From positions 1-42,868 of the forward strand of contig RPFO01000818.1 in NCBI GenBank assembly GCA_009746045.1: 42,868 nt of DNA. The letters are read 5' to 3'. A model generated the notes under the pieces. It made no database searches and was not told where the DNA came from. It saw only the letters and a list, made by a program, of their open reading frames with translations. Source of the DNA: Mesostigma viride. Its lineage: Eukaryota; Streptophyta; Mesostigmatophyceae; Mesostigmatales; Mesostigmataceae. How positions within the stretch are numbered: the stretch's first letter is position 1; every line of letters starts with the position of its first letter. A program made the position numbers and the translations under genes. This document shows, in pieces, positions 8,542 to 16,919 of this stretch.

Positions 8542-9879
8542 ATGCCATTCCCCATCAGGCAGACACACATGTCCACGAAGCTGATCCCCGTGGAGATCGA
8601 GGAGGGCGAGGACGCGGGGGGCGGCGTGCACACGGCGCCGGCGGTGCGGGGAGGGGACATGTCTCGCGTGGAGATCGTGGAGGAGGACTTCGATTCGCCG
8701 CTGGCCGCGGCCGCGCCCCCTATCTCGCACGGGGCCGCTGTCTGGGCCGGGCAGCAGGCGCCGATCCGGGGCGGCAAGGGCCGGGCCAAGAAGGGGCCGG
8801 GCGGGGAGGACGAGTTGGAGGCTCTGGCCAATCCCAAGAAGACGCGGTCCGCGTACGCGGCCCCCCCTCCCTCGGCAGCGGCGATCAAACCGGCACCGGC
8901 GAACGACTTCTACTTCGACGACTACGGCGACGAGGACGAGGACGACTACGGCGACGCGGGGTTCGGCGGGATGGGCGCGAACGCGGTGGAGGACGAGGCG
9001 GTGCCCAGGAAGACGCCCCAGGAGCTGCACCTGGAGAAGATGGAGATCCTGCACAAGCTGCACCGTATGAAGGAGAAGGGTTTCTCGGTCCAGGCGGGAC
9101 TGGACGCGAAGACGGACATCAACGAGCTGCGTTTCGAGTACGAGAAGATCGCGCGGTCGGCGGAGACCAAGACCGCGATCAACACGATGCGGCAGGTGCT
9201 GGTGGCGGCGACGTCGGCGCTGCAGTTCTTCAACAGCCGGTACGACCCTATCGGTCTGAAGCTGGACGGGTGGTCCGAGAGCATCATGGCGAACGTGAAC
9301 GATTACGACGGCGTGTTCGAGCGCCTGTACGACAAGCATCGCACGCGTATCTCGATGCCCCCCGAGCTGGAGCTGATGCTGATGCTGGGGGGCAGCGCGA
9401 TGATGTTCCATATGTCTGCGTCTTTCGCGAGCGCGGGCCTCCCTTCCATGTCGGACATCGCCAAGACGGACCCGGAGCTGATGAAGAGCCTGGTCAAGAT
9501 CATGATCCAGAAGCAGCAGCAGGAGGGGGGACTGGGGCCGGTCGAGCCCCAGCAGCCACCGCCACCCGCGCAACAGGGCGGGTACGTGATGCGCGGTCCG
9601 ATGCTGTTCCGCCCCGAGGTGCCGCCGCCGGTGAACATGGACCGCGTGGTGCGTGAGGCGATGGGCCCTCCCTCTCCCGGCCGCGAGCACGTCGTGGAGA
9701 TCGTGGACGACGACGGCGCCAGCGCGTACGACGACGTCGCTTCCTCGGCGGGCGGGGAGGACGTGCGCAGGGTGCAGATCGACGGGGGGAAGCGGTCCTC
9801 TTCCAAGAAGAAGAGGGGCGGCATCAAGAAGAGCGTGCAGATCGAGGACGACCCCACCAAAGTGGTGATGGACCTGTAG
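8542..9879 (+). CDS. DUF5767-like virion-type protein
   Basis: A 445-residue protein. Counting from the second ATG (8569), residues 1-150 are low in complexity and acidic, and 150-330 form the conserved core: ELHLEKMEILHKLHRMKEKG, a basic helix pair, FFNSRYDPIGLKLDGWSESI, NVNDYDGVFERLYDKH and PELELMLMLGGSAMMFH. From memory this is the family deposited as DUF5767, found across giant viruses of protists. The GGSAMMFHMSASF segment is hydrophobic and may contact a membrane. The start may be 8542, directly after a TAAATT stretch, or 8569. The tail is basic and rich in Gly, Pro and Asp. A structural or packaging role is inferred. Confidence 0.7.
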   Translation: MPFPIRQTHMSTKLIPVEIEEGEDAGGGVHTAPAVRGGDMSRVEIVEEDFDSPLAAAAPPISHGAAVWAGQQAPIRGGKGRAKKGPGGEDELEALANPKKTRSAYAAPPPSAAAIKPAPANDFYFDDYGDEDEDDYGDAGFGGMGANAVEDEAVPRKTPQELHLEKMEILHKLHRMKEKGFSVQAGLDAKTDINELRFEYEKIARSAETKTAINTMRQVLVAATSALQFFNSRYDPIGLKLDGWSESIMANVNDYDGVFERLYDKHRTRISMPPELELMLMLGGSAMMFHMSASFASAGLPSMSDIAKTDPELMKSLVKIMIQKQQQEGGLGPVEPQQPPPPAQQGGYVMRGPMLFRPEVPPPVNMDRVVREAMGPPSPGREHVVEIVDDDGASAYDDVASSAGGEDVRRVQIDGGKRSSSKKKRGGIKKSVQIEDDPTKVVMDL

Positions 9880-9941
9880 TACAGGATCGGCTTTCATTAA
9901 TACAAAACAATCCTTTCAAAACTCGTCAAAGAAGGATCGCG

Positions 9942-10982
9942 TTATCGTCGCAGATATTGCGAATCACGAGCGGTTCCTCCGCTCCCTCTCCTCCTTGTAC
10001 TTCTGCAGCTGCAGGGCGCGCCTCCTGGCCCTCTCCCTCTCCTCCTCCGCGCGCGTGGTTTGGCGCGTGACGCGCTTGCTGGCCCTGCTCGACCCACTGC
10101 CCCCGCTGCCCCCGCTCCACCTGCTGCCGCTCGACCCGCCGCTCCTGCTCCTTGACCCGCTTCCGCCCCCCAGCCTGCTGCCGCTCGACCCGCCGCTCCT
10201 GCTCCTTGACCCGCTTCCGCCCCCCGCCTGCTGCCGCTCGACCCGCTGCTGACGGTGATCACGGAGGGGGCGCGGCGGGCGCTGCTCTTGCGCGCGAACT
10301 GGGGGGGCAGGGGCGACTCGGATCGACTCCTCTTCGCCGCGTGGGAGCGCGAGGTCCCCGGCGCCGTCTCTCCGCTCGTCTTCCTCGCGCGCTTCCTGCC
10401 CTTCTTGCCCGTCCACACCTCCCTCTCGCCCTGTTCCGTGCCCGGCACATAGTCGCCGCCCTCGCCGCTGTCCTCGGGCGGGGGGCTCCCGCTCTGGGAA
10501 CTCCACATCCTCGCGACGTCCGACGGCGTGGGTTGGGGCGCGGGGCGCCTGCTGCGGGGCTGGAGCGGGGGCGGGGGCGCCACGTCGGCCCTCAGGGTCT
10601 GCAGCATCCCCTGGACCTCGGCGCGCAGGTTCTGGATGGTCAGCGCCCTCCTGTCCCTGTCCACCCGCCCCGTCAGGGGGTTGAGGATGTATCGCAGCTG
10701 ATCGTTGGCCCAGTCGCGGGCGATGGGCAGATGGGCGACGCCGTTCAGCGCGTACTCCTCGCGGTAGACGTTTCTGCCGTCGTCGTGGGTGATGGTGATC
10801 GCGGGCTCCCTCGCGAGGTTCACCGCCCACTCGCCGTCCGCGTCGGCTATCAGGGCGAGGCCTCTGAGCGTGGGGTGCCGCCTGCCCTGTGGCGGCAGGT
10901 GCGCCAGTTGCAGCAGGGCCAGGAGAGGGCCCAGCAGGTTGTGCAGGTCGTTTTCGGCGGTGACTTGCGTGTTCCTGGGCAT
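9942..10982 (-). CDS. Unknown protein with Ser/Gly/Arg-rich repeats, frame broken near 10225
   Basis: Residues 1-130 look globular (NDLHNLLGPLLALLQLAHL, later DWANDQLRYILNPLTGR); a Pro/Ser-rich linker follows. After PSVITVSSGSSGS the frame passes into a repeat of about 50 bp. Two adjacent repeat units can be compared: the unit at 10165-10180 reads CCCCCCAGCCTG and the unit at 10220-10230 reads CCCCCCGCCTG, one base shorter. Allowing for that base, the protein continues in the frame ending at 9964 with a Gly/Ser/Arg repeat and a charged helix (TTRAEEERERARRRALQLQ), a more protein-like ending than the one in this frame. Function unknown. Confidence 0.5.
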   Translation of the reverse strand: MPRNTQVTAENDLHNLLGPLLALLQLAHLPPQGRRHPTLRGLALIADADGEWAVNLAREPAITITHDDGRNVYREEYALNGVAHLPIARDWANDQLRYILNPLTGRVDRDRRALTIQNLRAEVQGMLQTLRADVAPPPPLQPRSRRPAPQPTPSDVARMWSSQSGSPPPEDSGEGGDYVPGTEQGEREVWTGKKGRKRARKTSGETAPGTSRSHAAKRSRSESPLPPQFARKSSARRAPSVITVSSGSSGSRRGAEAGQGAGAAGRAAAGWGAEAGQGAGAAGRAAAGGAGAAGAVGRAGPASASRAKPRARRRRGRGPGGAPCSCRSTRRRGSGGTARDSQYLRR

Positions 10983-11019
10983 GGCTGGCTATGTATATGG
11001 AGGAGGTTCGTTTATTATT

Positions 11020-11286
11020 TCACAGCGACATCTGGTTCTCGTCGGCGTCCCAGGAGTGGTACGCCACCTGGTGGCGCAGGATGCAGTGCCCGGGGAGGCT
11101 GTCCCACGTGTGGGGCGGAGTGTCTTTGAGCAGGCGCCAGACGTTGTACTCGCCGTTCCGGTCGAAGCAGACGGTCTTGAGGTATCCGGTCTGTATCCTC
11201 GGCCGCTCGTCGGGGGGAAGCTCGGCCAGCTCCTCGATCGACCAGCCGGATGACAGGAAGTCCTGGAGGGTCCACTCGACTACCAT
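11020..11286 (-). CDS. Small acidic unknown protein
   Basis: 88 residues with a normal composition (EWTLQDFLSSGWSIEELAEL, later YLKTVCFDRNGEYNVWRLL). The ATG lies directly after an AATTAAAAA run, as at other starts in this window. No family is recognised and no membrane segment or zinc motif is present. Confidence 0.55.
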   Translation of the reverse strand: MVVEWTLQDFLSSGWSIEELAELPPDERPRIQTGYLKTVCFDRNGEYNVWRLLKDTPPHTWDSLPGHCILRHQVAYHSWDADENQMSL

Positions 11287-11410
11287 TTTTTAATTGGAAA
11301 TGCGAGGATTTAGGTGGTGCATTTGACGCGCCTATCCGACCTACTAATCAGTGTGAATGAGTGACGCGTTTATTTGGAGTTGTAATATTTCTCTTTATTG
11401 ATGCAAACAT

Positions 11411-12346
11411 GTGAAGATGTCGACAGCTATTATCGAGTATTTGCAGCCGTCCGCTCCCTTGGCAGAAGGCACGGACGACCCGTTCGCGAACAAGATCCGG
11501 GTGACGCCGGATGGGATGGTGTCTGTAATAGACATTATTAAATGCATTTTATTCATGAGCGACGACGGCGCCCTTTCACGCAATTCCGCCACCCACGCCA
11601 GCACTGCCCTCTTACGCCTCCGGGAGGAGCACAGGGAGGTTGACTCTGTCATAGTCAACCAACGATTTGCCGGCCCCGGTCAGCGAGACACCCCTGTCGC
11701 GGACCGGCTGGGGATCATTCAGATCATCCAGCTGCTGCCCGGGAAGAAGGCCGCGAGCTTCCGCCTTAACATGGCGGTCCTGCTGGAGCGGTACCTGGAG
11801 GTGGACCCTGCTCTTATCCAGGACCTGCTGGATAGGTACGAGGAGAAAACGGGACAGGAGTTCGTCCCCTTGGACCGCGCGAGGGTGAAGGCGGCCCCCA
11901 GGGTGAAGAGCTGCGAGGAGACAAAACTGAACATGCGCGCCATAAGGGACAGCGCGGGTTCCGGGAAGCCGGTGCCCCCCCGGGTGTACGCGGCGGTCAA
12001 CAACCTGGGCAACCAGCTCGTCACCGGGTACGATCAGACCGCGGATTACAGGCGTGACCAGGGGCTGACGAGGAGGAGCCAGGCGACAAGGGACACTTTC
12101 TCGGACTCTATGAGCGGCGTGATGTTCGTATTCCACGACCGCCACCGGGCGATGGTGGAAAAGGGGGGCAGCCCGGAGAAGGCGGCCACGGCCATCTTGG
12201 AGGCCCTTGGCCCCGGTCTGGAGAAGCTGGGATACTACGATGAGGCGCGCGAGTACCGCGGGCCGGAGTGGGCCGAGACGAACAAGCGCCTGATGCTGGA
12301 GAACAGGAGCTACAACCGCGAGGAGCGGCTGAAGCTGGCCGCCTGA
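11411..12346 (+). CDS. BRO-like protein, full-length family member 2
   Basis: A 311-residue paralogue of 4811-5704 and 32223-33137. It carries IRVTPDGMVSVIDIIK near residues 30-45 and the DTPVADRLGIIQIIQLLPG block near 97-115, followed by AASFRLNMAVLLERYL. The C-terminal half keeps RRSQATRDTF, then a membrane-like MSGVMFVFHDRH helix and a final EWAETNKRLMLEN. ATGs at 11411 and 11417 are both possible; a similar doubled start occurs in the third copy. Relics of this gene type at 8427 and 39209 match its C terminus best. It ends two bases before the stop of the convergent gene 12348-12830. Confidence 0.7.
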   Translation: MKMSTAIIEYLQPSAPLAEGTDDPFANKIRVTPDGMVSVIDIIKCILFMSDDGALSRNSATHASTALLRLREEHREVDSVIVNQRFAGPGQRDTPVADRLGIIQIIQLLPGKKAASFRLNMAVLLERYLEVDPALIQDLLDRYEEKTGQEFVPLDRARVKAAPRVKSCEETKLNMRAIRDSAGSGKPVPPRVYAAVNNLGNQLVTGYDQTADYRRDQGLTRRSQATRDTFSDSMSGVMFVFHDRHRAMVEKGGSPEKAATAILEALGPGLEKLGYYDEAREYRGPEWAETNKRLMLENRSYNREERLKLAA

Positions 12347-12347
12347 G

Positions 12348-12830
12348 TCACAGGACGTCATCCCACCCGCCCAGTACCCCGCTGCCCCTGGGATGCACCC
12401 GGAAGACCCCCTCGCTGATGATGACGTCCCTCTCGGGGCGCTCGGAGGCGAAGTAGACGGCCATGCTCGAGTAGGAGCAGTACTTCATGAGCAGGTCGGG
12501 GGGCACGTCGATACATCGCAACCCGGTGACGAGGTGGATGGGCTCCTCCGTCATATCGGGCGACCACCCCTTGAGGCTGTCGAGGGCGACGGCGAGGGAC
12601 TCGAGGGTGGTACACCGCTCATCGACTGCCCTGAGCACCCTGGCGGCTATGGCGAACCTCTTGGCGTCCCCTCGGTCGGCGAAGGCCATGACGTGCTCCT
12701 TCGCTCCCACGCCCACGCTCAAGAGCCTCTTCTTTACCGTGTCCACCAGCACGACGGGGTTGCTTTTCCCGGTCTTTTCCTGGCATACGGGGGTCCAGAC
12801 GCGCACCACGGCGGCCTGCATCGCACACAC
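12348..12830 (-). CDS. Unknown 160-residue protein
   Basis: A well-behaved globular composition with six cysteines and alternating hydrophobic strands (VVLVDTVKKRLLSVGVGAKE, later HLVTGLRCIDVPPDLLMKY). The ORF-initial codon is a GTG at 12830, so the first ATG at 12821 is the more likely start; just upstream a GGGAAAAAATGG motif occurs, like the A-tracts before the 24-30 kb genes. No family is recognised. It is convergent with the BRO-like gene to its left. Confidence 0.55.
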   Translation of the reverse strand: MCAMQAAVVRVWTPVCQEKTGKSNPVVLVDTVKKRLLSVGVGAKEHVMAFADRGDAKRFAIAARVLRAVDERCTTLESLAVALDSLKGWSPDMTEEPIHLVTGLRCIDVPPDLLMKYCSYSSMAVYFASERPERDVIISEGVFRVHPRGSGVLGGWDDVL

Positions 12831-12867
12831 AGCCAGCTTCCATTTTTTCCCCTCTTCCCGTGCCGCG

Positions 12868-13131
12868 TCACACCGGCGACTGGTCGCGGGACACCCGGAA
12901 GAACATGTCGTAGCCGCCGGGTGCCGCCGGGTTGGCGACGCGGTATTCGAGCACAGGTTCGCCCGCGTCGTCGTAGGTGGATGCGAAGTGTCCGAACGAG
13001 CCGAACGCGAAGGGGTTGGTGGCCCCCAGCCTGTCCCCGTTTCCGAACGTGATCGTGTCCCCGACGGTGAGGTTGTTCACCTCCCTGTTGGCGGTGGTCA
13101 TCGCGCGCTGACGGATACCGCTGGCCCTCAT
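12868..13131 (-). CDS. Small unknown protein
   Basis: 87 residues, rich in Gly, Asn and Phe (NNLTVGDTITFGNGDR, then NPFAFGSFGHFASTYDDAG). The composition suggests a compact beta-structured protein, possibly a minor structural component. The ATG follows a CCGAAAATG context. It shares an intergenic space with the divergent BRO-like gene at 13218. No family is recognised. Confidence 0.5.
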   Translation of the reverse strand: MRASGIRQRAMTTANREVNNLTVGDTITFGNGDRLGATNPFAFGSFGHFASTYDDAGEPVLEYRVANPAAPGGYDMFFRVSRDQSPV

Positions 13132-13217
13132 TTTCGGTTGGGGCTTGGCGCGTTTATCGGGTTCCGTAAATTATGTTCGTTGATGCATGACACGCGCGCG
13201 ACGCCTCGTCGGCGGCT

Positions 13218-13688
13218 ATGGCGACGGCGCTTGCGGACAAGATCCGTATGACGGACGAGGGGAAGGTTTCGGCCCTGGACGTGATAAAGCTGTTGTGCTT
13301 CACGGGGGAGGACGGCCAGCCCCGGCCGTACGCGGACCTGAAGGCCCGCAAGTGCTGGAACAAGTACGTGAAGAACGACACGGACATCCCCTCCCGGTGC
13401 GCGTACCACGTGTTTCCGGGCGACGCGCAGGACATGAGGACGCCCGTGGGGGGGCGCGACGTGATGATCGAGATGGCGATGGTCCTCCCCGGTTCCCGCG
13501 CGGCCAGTTTCCGCGATCGCGTGACCGACCTGATGTTCCGTTACGCGTTCGGCGACCCGGCGCTCATAGAGGACCTCCAGAGCCGAGCGGACTCCAAGTT
13601 GCTGACGAAGCTTGCGACGGGGTACGACAGGGACGAGGATCCCCGGGCTCGCCTGAACGACTTCCTTTCCTACGTGCTCCAGGGCTAG
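13218..13688 (+). CDS. Short BRO-like protein, N-terminal domain only
   Basis: 156 residues. It matches the N-terminal half of the three full-length family members: ADKIRMTDEGKVSALDVIK at the start and MRTPVGGRDVMIEMAMVLPG, AASFRDRVTDLMFRYAFGD further on. The C-terminal domain is absent and replaced by a short tail ending FLSYVLQG. This is probably a truncated but intact family member rather than a relic, since the reading frame is open and ends cleanly. The start is the ATG directly before the conserved block. Confidence 0.65.
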   Translation: MATALADKIRMTDEGKVSALDVIKLLCFTGEDGQPRPYADLKARKCWNKYVKNDTDIPSRCAYHVFPGDAQDMRTPVGGRDVMIEMAMVLPGSRAASFRDRVTDLMFRYAFGDPALIEDLQSRADSKLLTKLATGYDRDEDPRARLNDFLSYVLQG

Positions 13689-13743
13689 GATGCATTCGTT
13701 CAAATCGTCACATGATTGTTATGAATTGTTATTATTATTATTA

Positions 13744-14266
13744 TTACGAATCGAAAATGAACACGGTCTTTTCCGACTGGGCGGACACGACCCGCTTGTT
13801 TATCCTCAGCTGACCATTGACGACCACAAACTTGTAGCGGACGTCGCCCGCCCCCAATTCGACGCTGTCCGCCTCCACGCCAAACCTGCCCGTCCCGGGC
13901 TTCACCACCATGTCGAGGGAGGCGGACGTGGAGAGCGCGATGCCCGCCGGGTCGTCCTTGCGGGCTATCTCCAGCCACGCGTCCGGGGGCGGCAGAGGCC
14001 CTCCGGGGAGGAACTTGAACGACGACTGGGAGTGGGCGACGACGGCCCTGCCGCTCAATCGCAGCTGGTCGCCCGATTCCAGGGACAGGTCCGCGTTTGG
14101 GGTGCTGGCCACCCGCGCCCGCGTGGCGCTGGAGCCCGTCTGGGCGTATTGCGCGTTCTGATGCACCCCCACGGTCAGCCAGGCGGGGTCCTGGAGGCCC
14201 GACGCGGCGTTCAGGTGCTTTCCCCATACCCTGATGGCGTCTCCCCATGACGTACCAGGCCGCCAT
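13744..14266 (-). CDS. Beta-rich fibre-like or tip-like protein, 5' end frame-shifted
   Basis: From about 14240 down to the stop at 13744 the frame encodes a Ser/Thr/Val-rich beta-type protein (NADLSLESGDQLRLSGRAVV, then GAGDVRYKFVVVNGQLRINK). Its alternating strands resemble phage-type fibre or tip domains and the fibre genes at 27-30 kb. The frame has no ATG of its own. The ATG at 14266 lies one frame away and would join it if the C run at 14243-14246 were one base shorter, so a single-base error is likely. The lipase-like gene at 14290 diverges from the same short spacer. Confidence 0.5.
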
Positions 14267-14289
14267 CGGGGCGTATTTCTTCGTCTACT

Positions 14290-15045
14290 ATGACGCTCAC
14301 AAAACAAATGGCGACGGAACGCATACTGGAGTACGCGGGACTCGCGGCCATCATCCCGTCCCTCCCCGGCGGGCGCCGATCGTTCGTGAGGCGCATGAAC
14401 CGGCAGGTGCGCTGGACGGGCGGCGGCAAGGCCTTCCTGCTGAACTACCCGGAGAGCAGGCGCCAGGTGCTGGTCGTCGGGGGGTCGGGCGGCCACGGGT
14501 TCTCGGGGGCTGACCCGAGCGCCGACTCGGAGATGGTGATGGAGGCCTCGTTGGGCGTGCGCTTCCACAGGGGGTACCTCGCGAGCGCGCGCTCCCTGTG
14601 CGAGCACCTCCTGACGCACCCGAGCATGGTCAAGCGGGGCGGCGGCTGGCACATGGACATCACGGGCGGCGGCAACGGGGGGGCGGTGGGCGTGATAGCG
14701 GGCAGCCTCCTGACGCGGCGGCAGACGGACGTGGGCGAGGTCGTCACGTTCAGCCAGCCGGCGGTGACGGACGCGGCGGGGGCGGACACGCTGCGTGGGA
14801 CCCTGTCCCTTACGCGCGTGGTGCCCTCCAAAGGGGAGGAGGAGGAGGGCCACTTCGGCGACAGGGTGACGGTCCGGGCGCGCGGCTGCCCGCGATGCGC
14901 GGGAGATTGTATGGCGTGGTACGTGTCCGCCCTCGCGAACAATATCACGCACGGTAGTAGCGACACGAGCGGCGATGGCGGCAGGCACGACAGCGAACAG
15001 CACGACAGCGAGACGAAGGAGTGCGCATGCGCTTGTCTATTTTGA
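14290..15045 (+). CDS. Class 3 lipase-like protein lacking the nucleophile serine
   Basis: 251 residues with the landmarks of class 3 lipases: FHRGYLASARSLCEHLL (about 92-108) in place of the usual h-GFlsa helix, the nucleophile-elbow strand HMDITGGGNGGAVGVIAG (121-138) and VVTFSQPAVTD (151-161). The family elbow is normally TGHSLGG; here the His and the catalytic Ser are both Gly (residues 127 and 128). The surrounding strand and helix are intact and the DNA shows no frame break, so this looks like a non-catalytic relative. The Cys-rich C terminus overlaps the start of the cysteine desulfurase by 71 bases. Family assignment is from motifs. Confidence 0.5.
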   Translation: MTLTKQMATERILEYAGLAAIIPSLPGGRRSFVRRMNRQVRWTGGGKAFLLNYPESRRQVLVVGGSGGHGFSGADPSADSEMVMEASLGVRFHRGYLASARSLCEHLLTHPSMVKRGGGWHMDITGGGNGGAVGVIAGSLLTRRQTDVGEVVTFSQPAVTDAAGADTLRGTLSLTRVVPSKGEEEEGHFGDRVTVRARGCPRCAGDCMAWYVSALANNITHGSSDTSGDGGRHDSEQHDSETKECACACLF

Positions 15046-16168
15046 CAACAACAGCACGACACGGCCGCACCCCCAGGTGGCCCGCGCACTCGGCGCAACG
15101 GCCGCGACACTCTACGGCAACGCGTCAAGCTCGCACAAGGCGGGCAGGGAGTCCCACGATGTGGTGGAGGACTCCCGCCGCACCCTGGCACGACACCTGG
15201 GCGTGCGTCCGGGCGACGTGATTTTCACGGGGGGCGCGACCGAGTCCAACAACATCATCATCCACAGCGTGCTGGAGCGCGCGCGGGGGCGGGGCGTGGT
15301 TCTTACCACGAAGGTTGAGCACCCGAGCGTGCTCCAGCCGCTGCTGCACGTGCGCAAGGCCTCCCGCGGCGGCGTGAAGGTGGTCCAGCTGCCGGTCGAC
15401 CGCGAGGGCTTCGTGCGGATGGACAGCCTGCGCGAGGCGGTCAAGAAGTGGGGCGGACGCATCAAGCTGGTATCGGTCATTTACGCGAACAACGAGATAG
15501 GGACGGTGCAGGACATGGGGGCGATACGCAGGGCGGTGGGCAAGGGCGTGCACATCCACGCGGACACGACACAGGTGGCGGGCAAGGCGCCGCTGGGTAA
15601 GGACCAGCGGTTCATGGACAGCTTTACGGTTTCGGGACACAAGATCCACGGGGTGAAGGGCGTGGGCGCGCTCGTGGTGCGCGCGGGGGCGGACTCGGTG
15701 GTCCCGCTGATGCACGGGGGCGGACAGGAGCGCGGCGTGCGGCCGGGGACGGAGAGCCCGCCCCTGATCGCGAGCCTGGCGCAAGCGGCGTCCATCAACA
15801 TGAGCCGGGCGGGGCGCGCCCTGTGGCGTAGGACGGCCGAGTACGCCGCCAGGCTGCGGGAGGGGCTGGGAGGGCTGGGGGCTTCCTTCAACGGGCCGGC
15901 CGACCCGGGGCGTAGGATGGCCAACCTGGTCAGTTTCGCGCTTCCGGGCACGGACGGTCGCGCGATGGTGGAGTGGCTCTCCCGCTGCGGGATCTGCGCG
16001 AACGTGGGCAGCGCCTGCTCGAAGATGAAGCGGAGCTGCGTGCTGCGTGCGGTCGGCGTGCCCGAGGAGACGGCGCGCGGCACGGTGCGCTTGGGACTTT
16101 CGGCGTACACTACGCAGCAGGACGTGGATTACCTTCTTTCGTGCCTGCGGCGGTTTCAGAAGACGTAG
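14975..16168 (+). CDS. Cysteine desulfurase (NifS/IscS type)
   Basis: A complete 397-residue pyridoxal-phosphate enzyme that takes sulfur from cysteine for iron-sulfur clusters or thiolated RNA. VYFDNNSTT opens the conserved part (residue 21). Visible sites are GGATESNN (86-93), His116 in KVEHPS, the AD-x-x-Q pair Asp197/Gln200, the lysine Schiff base Lys223 in SGHKIHG, RPGTE (256-260) and the catalytic Cys348 in NVGSACSK. All key residues are present, so it should be active. The active-site loop departs from the usual GSACTSG. The first 20 residues are an extension overlapping the lipase-like gene. Such an enzyme is unusual in a virus and suggests acquisition from a cell. Confidence 0.92.
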   Translation: MAAGTTANSTTARRRSAHALVYFDNNSTTRPHPQVARALGATAATLYGNASSSHKAGRESHDVVEDSRRTLARHLGVRPGDVIFTGGATESNNIIIHSVLERARGRGVVLTTKVEHPSVLQPLLHVRKASRGGVKVVQLPVDREGFVRMDSLREAVKKWGGRIKLVSVIYANNEIGTVQDMGAIRRAVGKGVHIHADTTQVAGKAPLGKDQRFMDSFTVSGHKIHGVKGVGALVVRAGADSVVPLMHGGGQERGVRPGTESPPLIASLAQAASINMSRAGRALWRRTAEYAARLREGLGGLGASFNGPADPGRRMANLVSFALPGTDGRAMVEWLSRCGICANVGSACSKMKRSCVLRAVGVPEETARGTVRLGLSAYTTQQDVDYLLSCLRRFQKT

Positions 16169-16869
16169 CCCGGGTCCTCTGCGGATGCCATGAACGCGCA
16201 CTGGCGGGCGGCGTGGCCCTTGCGCGCCTTTGCGGGCACCGCCCTGCGCGCCCTGTACACGCGCTTCAGGGGCGCCCACACGCGGTACTGGGCCGTGCCG
16301 CCTGGGGGCGTTTCGTCTGTGTTATTATCCCGCGGAAGGGGCGCGGAAGCGGCGGCGAGAACAAGGGGCGTGGGGGGTCCCCCCACGTCCCTTTCACCTT
16401 CCCCTTCCCCCCCCTCGCCCCCTACGAGCTCCCCTGCCGCCACGTCTCCATCGGGTAGGCTGCCAGCGGAGCTGGCAGGGGTAGGGGTAGGGGGAGGGGG
16501 GCGGCCACCGTACCCTGTGCCAGGGGGGCGGCCACCGTACACCCGGCGCCCCCTCAGGGCCGCTATCCGCACCCCTCGGGAAGAGCGCGCACCCCCCCTC
16601 CCGACATTGGCATTCTCGTCCGTCTTGGGTTCGTACACGTGGGTGACGGTCACGTGGTTGGGGGAGATGTGCGGGGCGGACCAGTGCAGCATGTACGGGT
16701 AGTAGTACGGATGGTACGGGCGGTACGGCGGAGCGGGAGGGCGGAGGTACGGGCGGTCGTACGGCTGAGCCGCCTGCCTACGGTGCAGCGAGCAAAAGCC
16801 CCCCGTCGTCCACCGCCTGCAAGGGATACCAGAACTCGTGTAAGCGAACCCGCAGCGGCGTCTCAACAT
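16156..16869 (-). CDS. Zinc-knuckle protein with Pro/Gly/Tyr-rich body
   Basis: The N terminus carries a short knuckle, RRCGFAYTSSGIPCRRW then GGFCSLHRR, i.e. C-x(8)-C...C-x2-H, the motif shared with 7636-8401, 30716-31086 and 31216-31530. A Pro/Tyr-rich stretch (about 35-60) and a long Gly/Pro low-complexity region follow, then a basic C terminus. The longer reading from 16887 starts at a TTG, so I use the ATG at 16869. It overlaps the 3' end of the cysteine desulfurase by 13 bases. The knuckle may bind nucleic acid or zinc; the rest is probably disordered. Confidence 0.55.
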   Translation of the reverse strand: MLRRRCGFAYTSSGIPCRRWTTGGFCSLHRRQAAQPYDRPYLRPPAPPYRPYHPYYYPYMLHWSAPHISPNHVTVTHVYEPKTDENANVGRGGARSSRGVRIAALRGRRVYGGRPPGTGYGGRPPPPTPTPASSAGSLPDGDVAAGELVGGEGGEGEGERDVGGPPTPLVLAAASAPLPRDNNTDETPPGGTAQYRVWAPLKRVYRARRAVPAKARKGHAARQCAFMASAEDPGYVF

Positions 16870-16919
16870 ATCGAGTCTCTCAGACAATAAAGGGTCATAT
16901 TATATTTCCAGTTAGCTGT

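Noticed and set aside
8506-9897. 463-codon minus-strand frame opposite the DUF5767-like gene
   Set aside because: Leu/Arg/His-rich shadow; the plus strand carries the conserved family motifs.
16190-16702. Plus-strand Pro/Ser-rich protein downstream of the desulfurase
   Set aside because: Shadow of the zinc-knuckle gene on the other strand, which has a Cys/His motif at its N terminus.
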